Assembly: GCF_027744825.2 (NCBI RefSeq)
Contig: NC_071338.1
Location: 27,713,501 to 27,777,500, forward strand
DNA: 64,000 bases
DNA from: Synchiropus splendidus
Lineage: Eukaryota; Chordata; Actinopteri; Syngnathiformes; Callionymidae
Direction: 5' to 3'
Numbering within the stretch: the stretch's first letter is position 1; each line of letters starts with the position of its first letter. Position numbers and translations under genes: made by a program. This document shows, piece by piece, positions 17,990 to 30,205 of this stretch. A model generated the notes under the pieces. It did not search any database and was not told the origin of the DNA. It worked only from the letters and a program-made list of their open reading frames with translations.

Positions 17990-20900
17990 ATGTTTTCCAA
18001 GAAGAGAGAAGGCGCGAGGGACGGCTCTATTAAAGGGAAAAGGAAAAAGAAACGGGATGAGTGTGAGGCGCCTGCGCAACTGACTTCCGTGTTAGAAGAC
18101 GAAGAGGTGAAGAGGACGGTGAGAGAAGCGTGGAGGAATAAAAGTCACTACAAACATGGTGCGTTGAAAAGCATAGCAATAAATGAGTTACTCGTGAAGT
18201 CATGAAAGAGGCACTATCCTATTTGCAGTGACGGTGAAAACAAATTTGACTTCTTCACCTGATGTTCACAGGTGACCTGGAACTGGACTGTCATCCTTTC
18301 CCTCACTGCATCATTCAAAACTTCTTGGGCAGCGAGTCCTTCACAGAAAACCTGCAGAAAGAGCTGCTTCAGCTCAATTTCCACGAGAAATCCAACGACC
18401 TGTACAAATTCAAACAGGTAAGGATCACTGATATGCTAAATATTCAGCCACACCTGTGCTTCTTAAGTCTGCATCCCAGTCCATCAAAAGTTGAGTCAGA
18501 ATGGACCCAACGCAAAACAATTACATTCTAGTTTTGTCAATCTTGTTTCAAGAACTCAGTGAATCATTTTCTGTGAAATGAGTTTCAATGATCAATTAAT
18601 CATTTGTATTTCGAACCTTTGTTTTGACTGTGTGACTCAAGTCTTCAGAAGTTATTACAAGTCATATTTAAAGCATTAATTGAATTTTTACCAGCTTATT
18701 AATTTGCTAACCTTTTGCTGTTTCTTACTATTCTGGTGCTGTGCAGTCTGATGACTTAAGGAAGCGAACGGAACCTCACATCGCAGGCCTGAGGTGAGTG
18801 TGTAATTGATGTCATTAAACACCAAAACGTATTAACTTTAATGTTTCCAAAGGGTGGCACTTAATGATTACATTTAATGGTCGCACTTTGGATCGGGGAA
18901 CAGAACATGAATCATGAATAAACGCTGGTTATTATCAGTAATTATGGTTCAGTTTACAGAGAACTTCCGGTTACCTTTCCTGCTTAAACAAGGCATAACA
19001 AGATGCACCTCAGTCCTTTAAACTGATAAATGACTGACTAATATAATATATAATGCCAATATGCTTACGAATAAGTTCCCCAATTTGAAGTGTAATGCAT
19101 TTATTTAAACAACTGAAGTTACTGTCCCACTATTTTTCAAAAAAATCCACATTAACTTTCAGGTTCTAATATTTATTTTAATACATAAAACTAGAGTAGT
19201 GTTGGATTGATTCCATGCTGGATGCAGTTGTCACACTTTTAAATCACCATCAGATGCAGGATTAATATCATGATATAATGTCAGTTAGTTCAGCCTTTCA
19301 CCTTGTCATGACCTAAAGTGAATTAATGTAGTGTACTCTGTGCATTATTCATCAATGATTGTAGCGAAGCCATTTTAATTGAGTGGATCGGCGAGATGCT
19401 CCAGACCACTGCGTCATCTCCACTCACACTACTGCTGACACTGGGGTATTGGTGAGCTGGTGGCCAGGGATTGGATGCTTAACTGAACATATTGTGGGTC
19501 TGTTATAGCTCAGAATGAACCACATTAAAAGCTTTCTCCTCAGTTTTCTGTCCAGAAGCGTCCGAGTCACACAAAATTCTCAGTCACACATGCCCCAGCA
19601 ACTCCGAAGGGACAAAACTGACTGATAAGTTCAACTGCGATTCAATTAAAAGGGTGCCACAAATGTGCAGAAGGTCATTTAGCTATTCATGTTTTGCAGC
19701 TCCAGACAGTTTTTTTGGACTCTAAAGAGAACAAAACGGCAAAAGTTTGCCAACCCGTGCTGTAGGCCAAAAGAGGACCCTCTTCTGGAGCACTTCACAC
19801 ACTTCAGAGAACCAGGGTTACAGAAGGTAACCCTAGATTTCCCTTCCAGTGTGAGTTAGCAGTGACTCTTTTAGAGGGCTGAGCATACAGACGGAGAAAC
19901 TCAGTTGCTTTCTGTAACCTTGGTTCTGTGACGTGCACAAAGCCCTCCAGAAGAGGCTTCGCCTTTGGCTGAGCACACTGTGGAAGATATGGTTGTTATG
20001 AGCTGGAAAACAAACATTAAATTAACCGTACATGACATAGTTTTCCTACCACATGGTTTAAATAAATGTTTTGTTTCTGCTGATGGTCACAAATAACTAG
20101 TAATGGAGCCTTCGATCTGATGTTGCAACTAGCTATGTTGACATTTACTATGACATTTAAACAGACCATTGAAAGCTTCCCGTGGGCTAAAGTTACATAA
20201 TGTCTGAAACAATCATCTGGATTTATAATTGGGCGTATCTGCTGCCTTAAATTCAGAAGTCACTTAACCAGACTGGGTCTCATTGCTGATCGGCTTCTGC
20301 TAATGTAATGGCCGACTCATCCGTCAGAGATGTGGTCGGGACCTGTGCTGAGGGAGTGTTCCATGGTAACAGCCCAGGGGACAGACTGGAAGTGTAGTGC
20401 AGTAAATAGAGCCTCAGCTGCGGCACACATTCAGGTGTTGGCAAGTCACTACAGAGAAGCATGAAATTCACCTCGGTCCTGGGAAACGCTTGTTCTGATG
20501 CGACTGTCATTTGTTTGTTGTGTTGAAGCAAGTTTATTTCAGCCGTAGCTGTTCCACTAGATGGCGCCAGAGAACTCAGACGTACTAAACTTCTTAGTGA
20601 TCAGTGAATCTACCATCCGTCTGCAGTATAATCAGGGTGACAGTGAACCAATGTAAGGTTGTTTTCACATAGTCACGGCTCAGAACTCTCCAGTTGATGC
20701 AATCCTTGTTCACTTCGGCGAAAGATCCATTTTGGCTGTGGGCGCTGCAGTGTATAAATCAAAGACATGAGGATTGCAAGGACAGTAAATCAGTGACCAG
20801 AGGCAAACAGATATTGTGGAAAATGTGGGAGGCTTGAGCAGGTATTTCTTCCACTCAAAGTCAGGGTTCTGCTCATTGCCTCTTCTGAAATCATGCACAT

Positions 20901-23817
20901 TAATCAGCTGCGTTTTCTTAACACACTGAGCATATTTTTTTAGCCTAGATGCTGTGTGTGTGGACAGCAGAACCTCTTCTAAATGTTGTGTTGATCAAAT
21001 GTTTCTCCAGCTGAAGCAGAAACATCCCCTGGTGAAAAACACCATAATTAAATAAACAATGATGGCTCCCTCTTTAGGTCATCTATTATTTATGCCACAA
21101 CAAAATGTCATGGCTGGTTTGGACTGTTGCAGCATCTGAGTGCTGAAACTGGCCAGGCTTTTCAGTCATCTGAAGGAGATGTAACAAAACATTCACTGCA
21201 GGGAAAATCACTATTTCAGGTCAGCAGTGTTTGGGATTTTCCGCCTGTGGCTCGGAGATGTATTGGGAGCGGAGCTGGGGGCCACAGTGGATATTTCGTG
21301 CGCCAAATATGAATACACTGGTGAGCAAAAGTGCAGAAATCCCACCTGAAAGTAAACATATAAGACACCGGTCTCTTTGATCTTTTGTAGATGTCCTGCT
21401 TTGTCATGATGATGAGTTGGAAGGAAGGCGGGTGGCCTTCATTCTCTACCTCGTGCCTCCATGGGAGAGCAGTGATGGGGGCTGCCTTCATCTTTACTCC
21501 ACCGATAGTGAGCCCCACACTTGACGTTTTTTCGATCAAAGATAGATTTTGAAATCTATTTTTTTCAGGTAACGTCCAACCTCTGGCGATGGTGAAATCT
21601 CTTATTCCATCTTGGAATACTCTTGTTCTGTTTGAAGTCTCTCCCGTCTCCTTCCACCAGGTACATGTTTATGTTTGCTGTCAGTTTACCATCTTGGGTT
21701 GGAAGCTGTGGTCAGAAGCCACTTTTTAGAAGACCATTTTCACTTCTCCTTTTTATACTCGCACATGTCTGTGTTTGACATTCATTCTCTGCATCAGCCT
21801 TTTTTTTTATTATGGGTCATCTTTTCTGCCTCTTCCATGCCAGTGTCGCCCGTGCTGCTCCACTAATGCAGATCAATCACAAAGCTCTTGTTTCACTCTG
21901 CTGTTCAGGTGTCAGAGGTGTTGTCGCGGGACAAGTGCCGCCTCTCTCTTAGCGGCTGGTTCCATGGACCCTCACTGGAACGACCTCCTCGTTATGTGGA
22001 GCCCCAGATCCCGCGGAGCCCACACATACCCAGAGATGTGAGTTTTATGTGACAGAACGACATGACAGATCTATGTGCGGCTCACTGAGGTGATTTCAGG
22101 AGACGGTGCTGCTGGAGTGGATCAACCCTGCCTACCTGGATGTTTCCTACCAGGAGCAGATCCAAGAAGAGTTTGAGGAAAGCTCTGAAATTCAGCTTAA
22201 AGGTTTTCTGAAAGTAAGTCGAGCTTCTCTTTCCTGGACCTGTAAGTTTGGTTTTGGCTGCTGGTCAAGGGTGGTTGTCCTCTACAGGAGGATAAATTCA
22301 AAGAGGTGAATGACGCGCTCCGACTGTCTGGGATTGACTGGAGGAGAAGAGGTCCTGCGAACAAGAGGTGGGTTTGATCTGTTTTGATGGTTGTATTTTT
22401 AATCCATGGTATTTGTGTTTCTTTTAGGTGCTACGATGCAGCTTCTCTGGAGACTCTGCCTCCGGTAGTGAAGGAGCTTTGGGAGCTGCTGTGCGCCGAG
22501 TCGTTCTTCCTGCTTCTGTCTAACTTCACTGGCCTGCGACTTCACTTCTTGTGTCCCAATGACGACGATGAGGAGAAGGATCAGGACGAAACTAGTGGAA
22601 GCTCCCTGAGTGAACCAGCAGGTGTGTTTAGCATCACATAGATGAAGTGTCTTCCTGCAGTGGTTGAGATGTCCGTGTGTCCTCAGAGCCCAGCATACCA
22701 AAGTGTCATGGCGAGCTGCGTCGGTGGTCACACGGGTGCTACACTTTACTGCATGATGGAGAAGCTGCTCAAGCAGAGTTCGCTCTGGACCTACTTCTTC
22801 CCTTCTGCTGTGCAGGTATGTACTTTTTTTCTTGTTTATACAACGACGTGAGAAATATATGGATTTTTACAGGCTAAAAAGCGTCACGCTTAACGTCACA
22901 TCAAATTGATGAAACCACTGGAGTTTTATTTGCCTTAAAGCGCTCAGAACACGCTGTGTTTCACCCGCGTGTCTGCAGCAGCGTCCACAGAGTGATCTCC
23001 TGGAGGACCGGAGAGGAGAAGCAGCAGCTGAGACCAGTCGTGGTTTCGGAACTTGGACGGAAACAGCATTTTGAGCACTTTAATGTTAATAAAAGATGTG
23101 AAGAGTTTATGGTTCAAGTTCAGAATAGTTCAGTCCATGCTGGACCCTGTTTTCAAAACTGGTTTAGAAGTGAAACACTGACTTTCTACGGCTCAGCGCT
23201 GTATGAGCAAAATATCTTTTACTACTTAAATTTAGTGGGTGCATAGTCCATAAATTAAAGTGCTGACACGTGACTGCCGAAACCCGGGATCGAACCAGGG
23301 ACCTTTAGATCTTCAGCGCTCTCCCAACTGAGCTATTTCAGCACTGGTAAATGGCCTGAACTTTTCCTGAAATTAAAAAAAAAAAAAAAAAAACGACAAA
23401 CCAATTTTGACAAAAACATAACCTCCTTTGCGGCCATCAAAATCACTGAATATCATTTAGCATTCAAACGAGGCATCAACGTATATTGACCGTCATGGCA
23501 TCTGTAAATTTGAATACTTATCTTTTCCAGACTGGCCACCTGAGTTTGGGGGCTACACCTGCTATGTTGCCAATGGAGAGGATGAAGAGGTTATCTTTCA
23601 TTTTGATATATGTGTTTTTTATGAGTAGCCTCAGTATTGACAGTTTGATTTTACGCTCTCTCTACAGCTATTGACTGTGTACCCAGAGGAAAACTCCCTT
23701 GCTCTCGTCTACAGGGACAAGGAAACCCTGAGATTTGTCAAACACGTCAACCACAAAGTCGCTCATGACTCTGCTGACACAAACTTCTGTGACTTCTCCT
23801 TTGTTTATTATGAATAA
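17990..23817 (+). CDS. ogfod1: 2-oxoglutarate and Fe(II)-dependent prolyl hydroxylase of ribosomal protein uS12
   Basis: OGFOD1 hydroxylates a proline of ribosomal protein RPS23 (uS12) and influences translation and stress granules. Exons are 17990-18158, 18272-18417, 18747-18793, 21220-21320, 21391-21507, 21569-21660, 21909-22037, 22100-22213, 22288-22367, 22428-22621, 22687-22815, 23531-23589 and 23668-23817, giving 508 residues. The catalytic jelly-roll domain shows the iron ligands as an HxD pair in [12 protein letters not shown] (His160, Asp162) and the distal His223 in SPVSFHQ. The second, non-catalytic domain contains [11 protein letters not shown] and ends DFSFVYYE like the human protein. 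Intron 3 is 2.4 kb and holds a palindromic element. The intron before exon 12 holds a broken tRNA copy. The stop codon lies inside a polyadenylation hexamer. Confidence 0.95.
19764..19973. mobile_element. Imperfect palindromic MITE-like element in ogfod1 intron 3
   Basis: Two arms of about 64 bases (19764-19827 and 19910-19973) are imperfect inverted copies around an 82-base centre. Shared blocks include CCTCTTCTGGAG in the outer part and GGTTACAGAA in the inner part, each present in the opposite orientation on the other side. The structure resembles a foldback or MITE element. No transposase is encoded, and I cannot assign a superfamily because no clear target-site duplication was recognised. 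Confidence 0.65.
23275..23342 (-). pseudogene. tRNA-Phe(GAA) copy missing the 5' strand of the anticodon stem
   Basis: On the minus strand this 68-base sequence reads like eukaryotic tRNA-Phe: acceptor GCTGAAA pairing with TTTCGGC, D arm GCTCAGTTGGGAGAGC, anticodon loop CTGAAGA with GAA, and the intact T arm around GGTTCGATCCC. Compared with the normal 73-base gene, exactly five bases (TTAGA) are gone between the D arm and the anticodon loop. The 3' strand TCTAA of the anticodon stem therefore has no partner. Position 3 is T instead of C, giving a G-T pair. No T-run terminator follows. The A and B box regions look intact. It is very probably a pseudogene. Confidence 0.85.
23371..23393. repeat. 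A-run next to the tRNA-Phe pseudogene
   Basis: This is a nearly pure A tract on the plus strand. Seen from the tRNA strand it is an upstream T tract, so it is not the poly(A) tail of a retroposed tRNA. Confidence 0.8.
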
Positions 23818-23818
23818 A
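23813..23818 (+). terminator. ogfod1: Polyadenylation hexamer overlapping the ogfod1 stop codon
   Basis: AATAAA overlaps the final Glu codon and contains the stop TAA (23815-23817). A T/GT-rich stretch follows at about 23837-23855, as expected downstream of a cleavage site. If used, the 3' UTR would be only some 20 bases long. Confidence 0.6.
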
Positions 23819-24058
23819 AGACCTTTTAAAGGAAACTTTGTTTCTGTCTTATTACTTCATCCAGGCCTCCTGCAGAGGCAAAGATCATTCTTGTTACTCC
23901 GTTGCAGCCAAGATTCTCTTTTATAACAAGGTTTGAGGTGTTGAGAACTGAAAAGTTAAAAATTGCTACTAAAACAAATGTGAATCGCGTCCTATGCCAG
24001 TCGTTATGTATTTATTTAAAACCTATATTTCTATATTTTTTCGTCTTCCGGCCGTGAG

Positions 24059-24146
24059 CCAATGGAAATCGAGGACGTCCTTCTTGCGTCAGTGGGCGTG
24101 GCTCATACTGAGGAAGCGTCATCGAGTAGTGAAGGAAAGTTTTGAA
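24059..24146 (+). promoter_or_regulatory. tradd: tradd promoter elements and non-coding first exon
   Basis: A CCAAT box (24059-24063) and a GC/KLF-type box GTGGGCGTGGC (24092-24102) precede a good splice donor, GAA followed by gtaagt, at 24146/24147. An ETS-like CTTCCGG lies just upstream. The next acceptor in the right place is the one before the tradd start codon at 26594. I infer a 5' UTR exon here. The transcription start is not fixed. Confidence 0.5.
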
Positions 24147-26593
24147 GTAAGTTTGCTCTTATTTACCAAAAACTGCTTATTGTCATCTTATATGTTGATT
24201 TAACTGCAAGCAAGGTAAAGTTAACTATCACCGCCTGCCACGTGTAGACATGTAGTTTCTCATTGACTTCTGAAATCACAGTTTGCGTCTACTGTACGTG
24301 AGGTTTGCTATTTATCCCGTCAACATCACTGAAATGTAGTTTCTTACTGCGAGTCTCATGTACCTGCATTTCATATCTGAATGTTTTCCCGATCATTCCT
24401 ACACTTAACGTCATCGAAATAGACTTCGAACTCGACTCTCATCCGTCTCGTAGTAATTCGTTCACAGTCATACACGGACAACGTTGAGTCATCAATTAAC
24501 CTCTGTATATTTTCGGTATGTGGGAGGAAACCAGAGTGTCATGGGGAGAGCGTATACTTCACAAAGAAAGGAACCACTCCAAATAAAAAAGAATTTAGAA
24601 ATAGCCTATACATTTCCACATTTGTGGTCACGGTACATGTAAATATCCCTCTTCAATTAACATGTTTACAAAGGAACAGTGAGTCAGTTGTTGTTAAAAC
24701 ATTGATTTAAGATCATAGTTCATCTCACAAGATTAATGACTGATGTAAGTCCAGTTCACGGTCCTTGCTTTGTTCAGATTTTTCTTTTTTAAGAGCAAAA
24801 AAGAGAGCAGTGACACACAGACAGTAGGCTGCCAGTGACTCCAGCTATTTTTGGAGCTACTCTTAGCAAACCTCATTGGCTGTTAAAGGGCACCACGTCG
24901 GTGACCACTGCACTAAATTATATATGGAGGGAGACAGATGCCAAAAAACCCAAAGAGAACACTAGATGAAACCCTGACGGAGACCCGGTGGCGATGATGC
25001 AGACGTGCATGTGTACCAACGACTAAAAATATAATAAGCAGCATCCTCAGTGAGGGGCAGCAAAAGCTTTTACTCGGATTCATTATTAATAACAATGCCC
25101 CCTTGTTCGGGAGAGACGACTGCTGCAGACACTTTGTAATTGCTTCTCCGAAATGTGACAAGGGAATTGGGAGAGGCTGCTTAAGAGTCGCTATATGTAT
25201 TGGCTCAACCTTAAAAAAACATTCCCCGTATCTGTAGCAGAAGTCCACAAAGTTTAAACTGCTCTGTCCAGCAGTCTGCTCTCTTTCTGTGGAGTCTGTG
25301 ACTCTAAAAGTGCTATCATTACATGTGCTGTCGAGGAAAATATCTGAAATCTTACTATTAATGTGAGAAAGCGTTTGCAGTATATTACTTTTCTTCCTGA
25401 AATAAATACTTTATTTTTATTTAATGTATTATTTTCAGCCGTATATGCTTATATACTACTGTTACAATCCTTGCACATTAGTTTTTTAACTAACTGTTTT
25501 AGTTTTTATTAGAATTTAATTTGGGAATAATCTCCTACCAATGGCACAAGTTGTTTTGCATTCTACATTACACTAACATGTCGGACGTAGCTGGGAAGGG
25601 AGAAGGGAAACTACTTCAGTGACGTCAGTCAGCAGACTGAAGCTACCCAAGGACAGTGGCAACACAATGGGCGTCATGTGACTGCTCAGCTGAAAAGCAC
25701 CCCACATTAGTGCGCTGGCCTTGTTGTTCTGCTTTTGTCTGCGTTATTTAATAGAGAGCTAATTGGTGCATCAGGCTTCCTTACTGCGACGACCCTAATT
25801 GAAGATAGCTTTGTGTTTTGACTCCCACACAGCAGACTGGCCGGCTGTCCAGGGAATTCTCGAGGTTGCCTTTTGGCTACTGACGCTGGATGATACATTT
25901 TTAAGCTGGCGATGATCACTTAATCCTTACACAGCCGCGGAACTAATCTCGCAGTATACTTCAGAGTAGCGATAGATTGCACAGCATATAATTACATAGA
26001 GGCCAAGTCTCCTGCAGACCAGTAGCTGAGCGCACTGGCTATCAGTATTAGTGGAATGTACGGTCCTATAATCCATCTGAAAGGATGCTCTTTCCATGCA
26101 GAAGCTTGTGCACACTGAGACCTCACCAGGAGTGGGCTGCTTTGATTCATCTGAAGTACAGTAGTTAGAGGCTGGATGGGGAGGGAGGGCCTCAGATTAA
26201 ACATGTTTTTATGTGATGAGGTTTTCTGATGCTGCTGAGACGGGCAGGTCGGGAAGGAGAAAAGCGCCACGGCCACCTGGAGGCCACATGATTCGCTCAT
26301 GTCAATAACATGTCACGGTCAATAACAGGTCGGATGTTGAGATCAAATACAGGCACGATGTTGCGAAGTTGGATTTTGTAATGCTGTATCAGATTAATGG
26401 AGCAAAACTGATGAAGATATGTGGGGTTTGGTTTTTGAAGGGCCACATTGCATTAATGTATTTGTTGATGTGTCCACTCAGAAAAAGTACTTTTGAAGTA
26501 GAGAGTGAAGATGAACATCCCATGTTCTGAACCAGCCCGTGTCAATGCTGCGACACTTGTGTTCATGCCTCATGTCTCAAACTGCTCTGACAG
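24147..26593. other. Presumed tradd intron 1, no other gene seen
   Basis: This 2.4 kb of mixed sequence has no recognisable exon or RNA gene on either strand. The longer minus-strand reading frames at 24.9-26.3 kb have no family resemblance. Confidence 0.4.
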
Positions 26594-26594
26594 A

Positions 26595-29500
26595 ATGGCG
26601 GACCGTGCTGCGGATGGCAGACCCTGGACTGGAAGTGTGGTTCTCTTCCTTCAGTCTCCCAATGTGGACCTGAACACACTCTTCAAGGACCAGCAGAGGA
26701 AGTTCAATGTGTTCAAAGTCATTAAGCTGACTCTCATCGGTCGGTCTCTAAGCCCCTTTTTGTTCCGCGAAAGTCGCCTTCAGCCATGTGTTTTTAAGAC
26801 ATTGTTTTTTTGTGCACAGACTCTGCTGGGGGTCTGGGTGGGTGTGAGATTCTGAAGGTCCATGACTGCGATCCCCTCCTCGGTGTGGAAATGAAGTTCA
26901 TTGAGGTGTCAGCGTGTCAGCACTTCCTGGAGAGCTACAGTTCGGAGGCCGTGCATCAGTCTCTCTCTCAGCACGCCTGCAGGCTTCTGACTCCGTCTGA
27001 AGAGTTCACCGTGAAAACCCAGCTCAAAGCTGGAAACCACGTCCTGGACAACTGTCTAGACGACCTAGACCTCTGCCTACATCACGTTCACTGTTCAAAG
27101 GTAGGCTGCTTATTGTTTCTGCTGATAGTGTGGAGGCATCCTCTGCTTCAAGCTTAGCTGTTGATGGATTACTAAATCATAACTATGATGATATACTGTG
27201 GTGGAAAAGGAATTGTTAAACTTAAACCATTCTGTCTGCCTAGTGAGTGAAACCAGACCCATATCTCTTTAGCAGCCACCAGGCATACACCACTGCTGTC
27301 TTGTGACATTTCGAGCCACAAAGGATGTGTCATATAAGAGGTCAACTAAGTGTGTTGCAGTTGGGTGACGCCTTCCACCTAACACTTTCAACTTGCTCTT
27401 TACATTTGGCCTGATATTTCCTCTTATCTAAGGTCTGAATGCACAGGACTGCCCCCCAAAGTATAAACACTGCAGGAGTGCCCATTCATAATTTATTATT
27501 TTATTGTTTTATTACTTGCTGTGTCTTGTTTATTTTGCTGGGGAGTTGGAGAAATTGTAGCAGCTTCTTCCAGTTCCTTCCTTTTTCAACTGTAGAAGCT
27601 TCCTCTTTTGCTGGTTGGACCCGAGCTCCGGGTTATTAGATGTGTCCTGGTCTTAGTGCAACCTAAGTGACTTGTTGATCGACCTGCCACTGACCTGTAC
27701 TAACTAGTCAAGAAGCTTAATCCTTGCCGATCCTTGCCCGGCCCCTCATGCTCTCAAGCTGCTGACCTTATCCTCCCTGCAGCAAAGGTCTAATATAGTT
27801 CCTCTAATAAAAGTAATTTTCTGGTTTTCAGGAGATGTTGAGGACCTGGGATTGTTATGTATCCGTCAGTGCCCAAGCACAAACAGCTTTATAAGACGAA
27901 AGGCTATAATTTCAGGTTTATATCTCACGGAGGAGCGTCAGAGAATGTGCTATGATTCACAGTAATCTGAGTGAAAATTGCGATTTCCAGCCGGCACGTC
28001 TGCGAGATGAGGAAATTGACCGTCTGGAGGGGCTCCTGCGCTTGGATGTCATGGGTCCTGCAGCTCAAGTCGCTCCTTTAGTACAGCAAGAGTCTCCGCT
28101 CCCCAGCAACTCCTTCAGGTTTCAAAATAGAATATTTGGTAAGTCCTTTTTTTTATTATTTAAGAAGAAATCTGTCAAGAATTGTGTTCATTAAAATCAT
28201 TAATTTATTTTAATTATTGTGTTCAGCAAGGTGATTTGTTAGAATATGTACAAAATATTTGAATAAAACAAAATGTGTAAATAAGTAGTGAATGCAAACA
28301 TATCCACAAAAGAAATATGATCATTTTTTTATGAGCACTATTTACCGCTGTTGTCTTGTTGACCAATGTTTTGACATTTCCTGTACTTACCGTGGCATGT
28401 TACAGTAATATAAACCTGACTGTGTTTTATAGTCGTCCAGCTAAGCTGCTTTTTAGACCATTTTCCTGAAAAACCTCCCGTTTCTCAAAGGCTCCGTGTT
28501 TCCAAACAGTCTGATGTTCTGATGGCAGATCAACTGTGTGCAGTCTGCTGGCTGAATCTCTAATCCAACCTTTTATAAATTAATGGTGATAGAGATTAGT
28601 GCCAGCAGATATTATATGTGGATTGCATGAAATGATCATTCTCCTAATAAATTGTTCAAATGATGTAAAAAGCATTATCTGATGAGGTCGAGTCCAAAAT
28701 GGATTATTAAAAAGTTGCATACTGATGTTCAGAAAATTGTTATATATATATGTTATATATAATATGAAATGGTTCTCTCTGTCTGTGCTTCAGTGTAGTT
28801 TAAAAAAAGCAACCTAACAAAAAAAAAGCAGACGACACTTCATCAACCACCGTCCTAATTCCACCGCCTCAGCTTCCTCAAGTCTCAAGTTACTTTTCAG
28901 TCACGTTTCTGTCTCTTTCTCATCAATGCGAAAGTCAAGTCACCATCCCATTTCAGACGCCATTAGTCACCAAGAGGCTTTTTAAACCGGCTGTTGTCAG
29001 ATGGGGAATAAAACTGGTTCGGAACCTTCAAAGTTTGCTTTGGGCTTCATGAACTGTGACATCATTTGTGTTTGTACTTCACCAACACATCGTCTTATAC
29101 ACACTATTGAAGTAATAAAACACAATTTGCATCTGTCCATCCAAAAAACCTCCATCTTCTTTGAAACGCAGCAGACTAAACTTGCTTCACCACACAATTG
29201 GGAAAATCTTCTTGCACCCAAGTTGTACGTTTTGCATCAGTACTCATTTGTTTCTTGCTGCACTATATCCTGACCACATCCTCAGACTCAGACCTACCCA
29301 CAACATCAAAACATGCCACACAATAACCACAGCTCATCTAAGCCTTCCTCAACTTAACCAGTTCATCAGTTTCTGCCTGCTTTATGAAGTCCAACCAGGG
29401 ATGTTTCTCAGTTGACCTGTTAACACTCCAGTGTTGGAGGAGGTTTCTGAGGAGAGGAGTGCTTCTGTTGCTGTGTCCAAGAATTAACTGCATTTTCCTG

Positions 29501-29949
29501 GAGACTATTATTATTATGAATAATAATATTATGAAGTGCAAGCTCACCCTGAAAGTAGTTCTTGTCGATAGTTCTTCGTTCTGGTTTGCAACACTCGATG
29601 GATTGACTGTGGTCACATGGTGTATGTAGTAACTTTACCTTAACTTCTAGGGGATCGAACGCTGTCTCAAACCGACATCCAGAACTTCTCCACCGGGGTG
29701 GGTCGTGACTGGAAGTTGGTGGGGAGAGCCCTGGAGAAGACCTGCCGAGCCCTGAAGGACCCCGCCATAGACAACCTGGCCTACGAGTATGAGAAGGACG
29801 GGCTGTACGAGCAGGCCTACCAGCTGCTCACCCGCTTTGTGCAGGCGGAGGGGAGCGCGGCCAAGCTGAGCCGACTGGTCAAAGCACTGGAGGACTGCAA
29901 ACTCAAGGGTCTGGCTGAAAACATTCTGGGCATTCATTCCCAAGAGTGA
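26595..29949 (+). CDS. tradd: TNF receptor type 1-associated death domain adaptor
   Basis: TRADD links TNFR1 and other death receptors to TRAF2, RIPK1 and FADD at the cytoplasmic face of the plasma membrane. Exons are 26595-26739, 26820-27100, 27991-28138 and 29651-29949, coding for 290 residues (human 312). The N-terminal TRAF2-binding domain begins WTGSVVLFLQS and ends with a helix containing ARLRDEEIDRLEGLL, like human DRLRDEELAELEDAL. The last exon is the death domain, including LAYEYEKDGLYEQAYQLL and RFVQAEGSAAKLSRLV. I chose the ATG at 26595 because a good acceptor (ctctgacag) ends two bases before it. An in-frame ATG at 26511 would be used if the exon starts earlier. Confidence 0.93.
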
Positions 29950-30205
29950 CCATGTATTTGTGGTGTGAGTGGAGCCGCGATGGGAACTTGTCCTGTCAGG
30001 TTTTATATAATGTCTGTCGTGAACATGCTGAGAATCATTCCTGTGTGTCGGAGCGTGTGAACAAATGCTGAACTGCCAATGTCACGAGTGCTTTATCAAT
30101 TACTAGAGTTACTGAATGTATTTTAGGTGAGATGATCTGTGGTGAGCGACTTTTATGTGTTTTACAGATGTTATCGCATCATGCTAATAAAAGCACAACT
30201 GAAGT
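29950..30205 (+). terminator. tradd: tradd 3' UTR and polyadenylation signal
   Basis: A short 3' UTR with AATAAA at 30185-30190 follows the TGA at 29947-29949. Confidence 0.65.

Noticed and set aside
19365..19456. Exon-like frame ([14 protein letters not shown]) with AG before and GT after, in frame with ogfod1 exon 3
   Set aside because: The true next exon at 21220-21320 contains the conserved [10 protein letters not shown] stretch and has the correct phase, and the sequence here has no match to OGFOD1.
21502..21515. Apparent in-frame stop in ogfod1 after STDSEPHT
   Set aside because: The donor at 21507/21508 lies before it, and splicing to 21569 restores the conserved [11 protein letters not shown] sequence without a stop.
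23275..23342. Functional tRNA-Phe gene
   Set aside because: Five bases of the anticodon stem are missing and there is no T-run terminator, so it is listed as a pseudogene.
24913..26300. Minus-strand frames of about 60-110 codons in the presumed tradd intron 1
   Set aside because: Their length is expected by chance and they have no recognisable motif, acceptor/donor pattern or family match.
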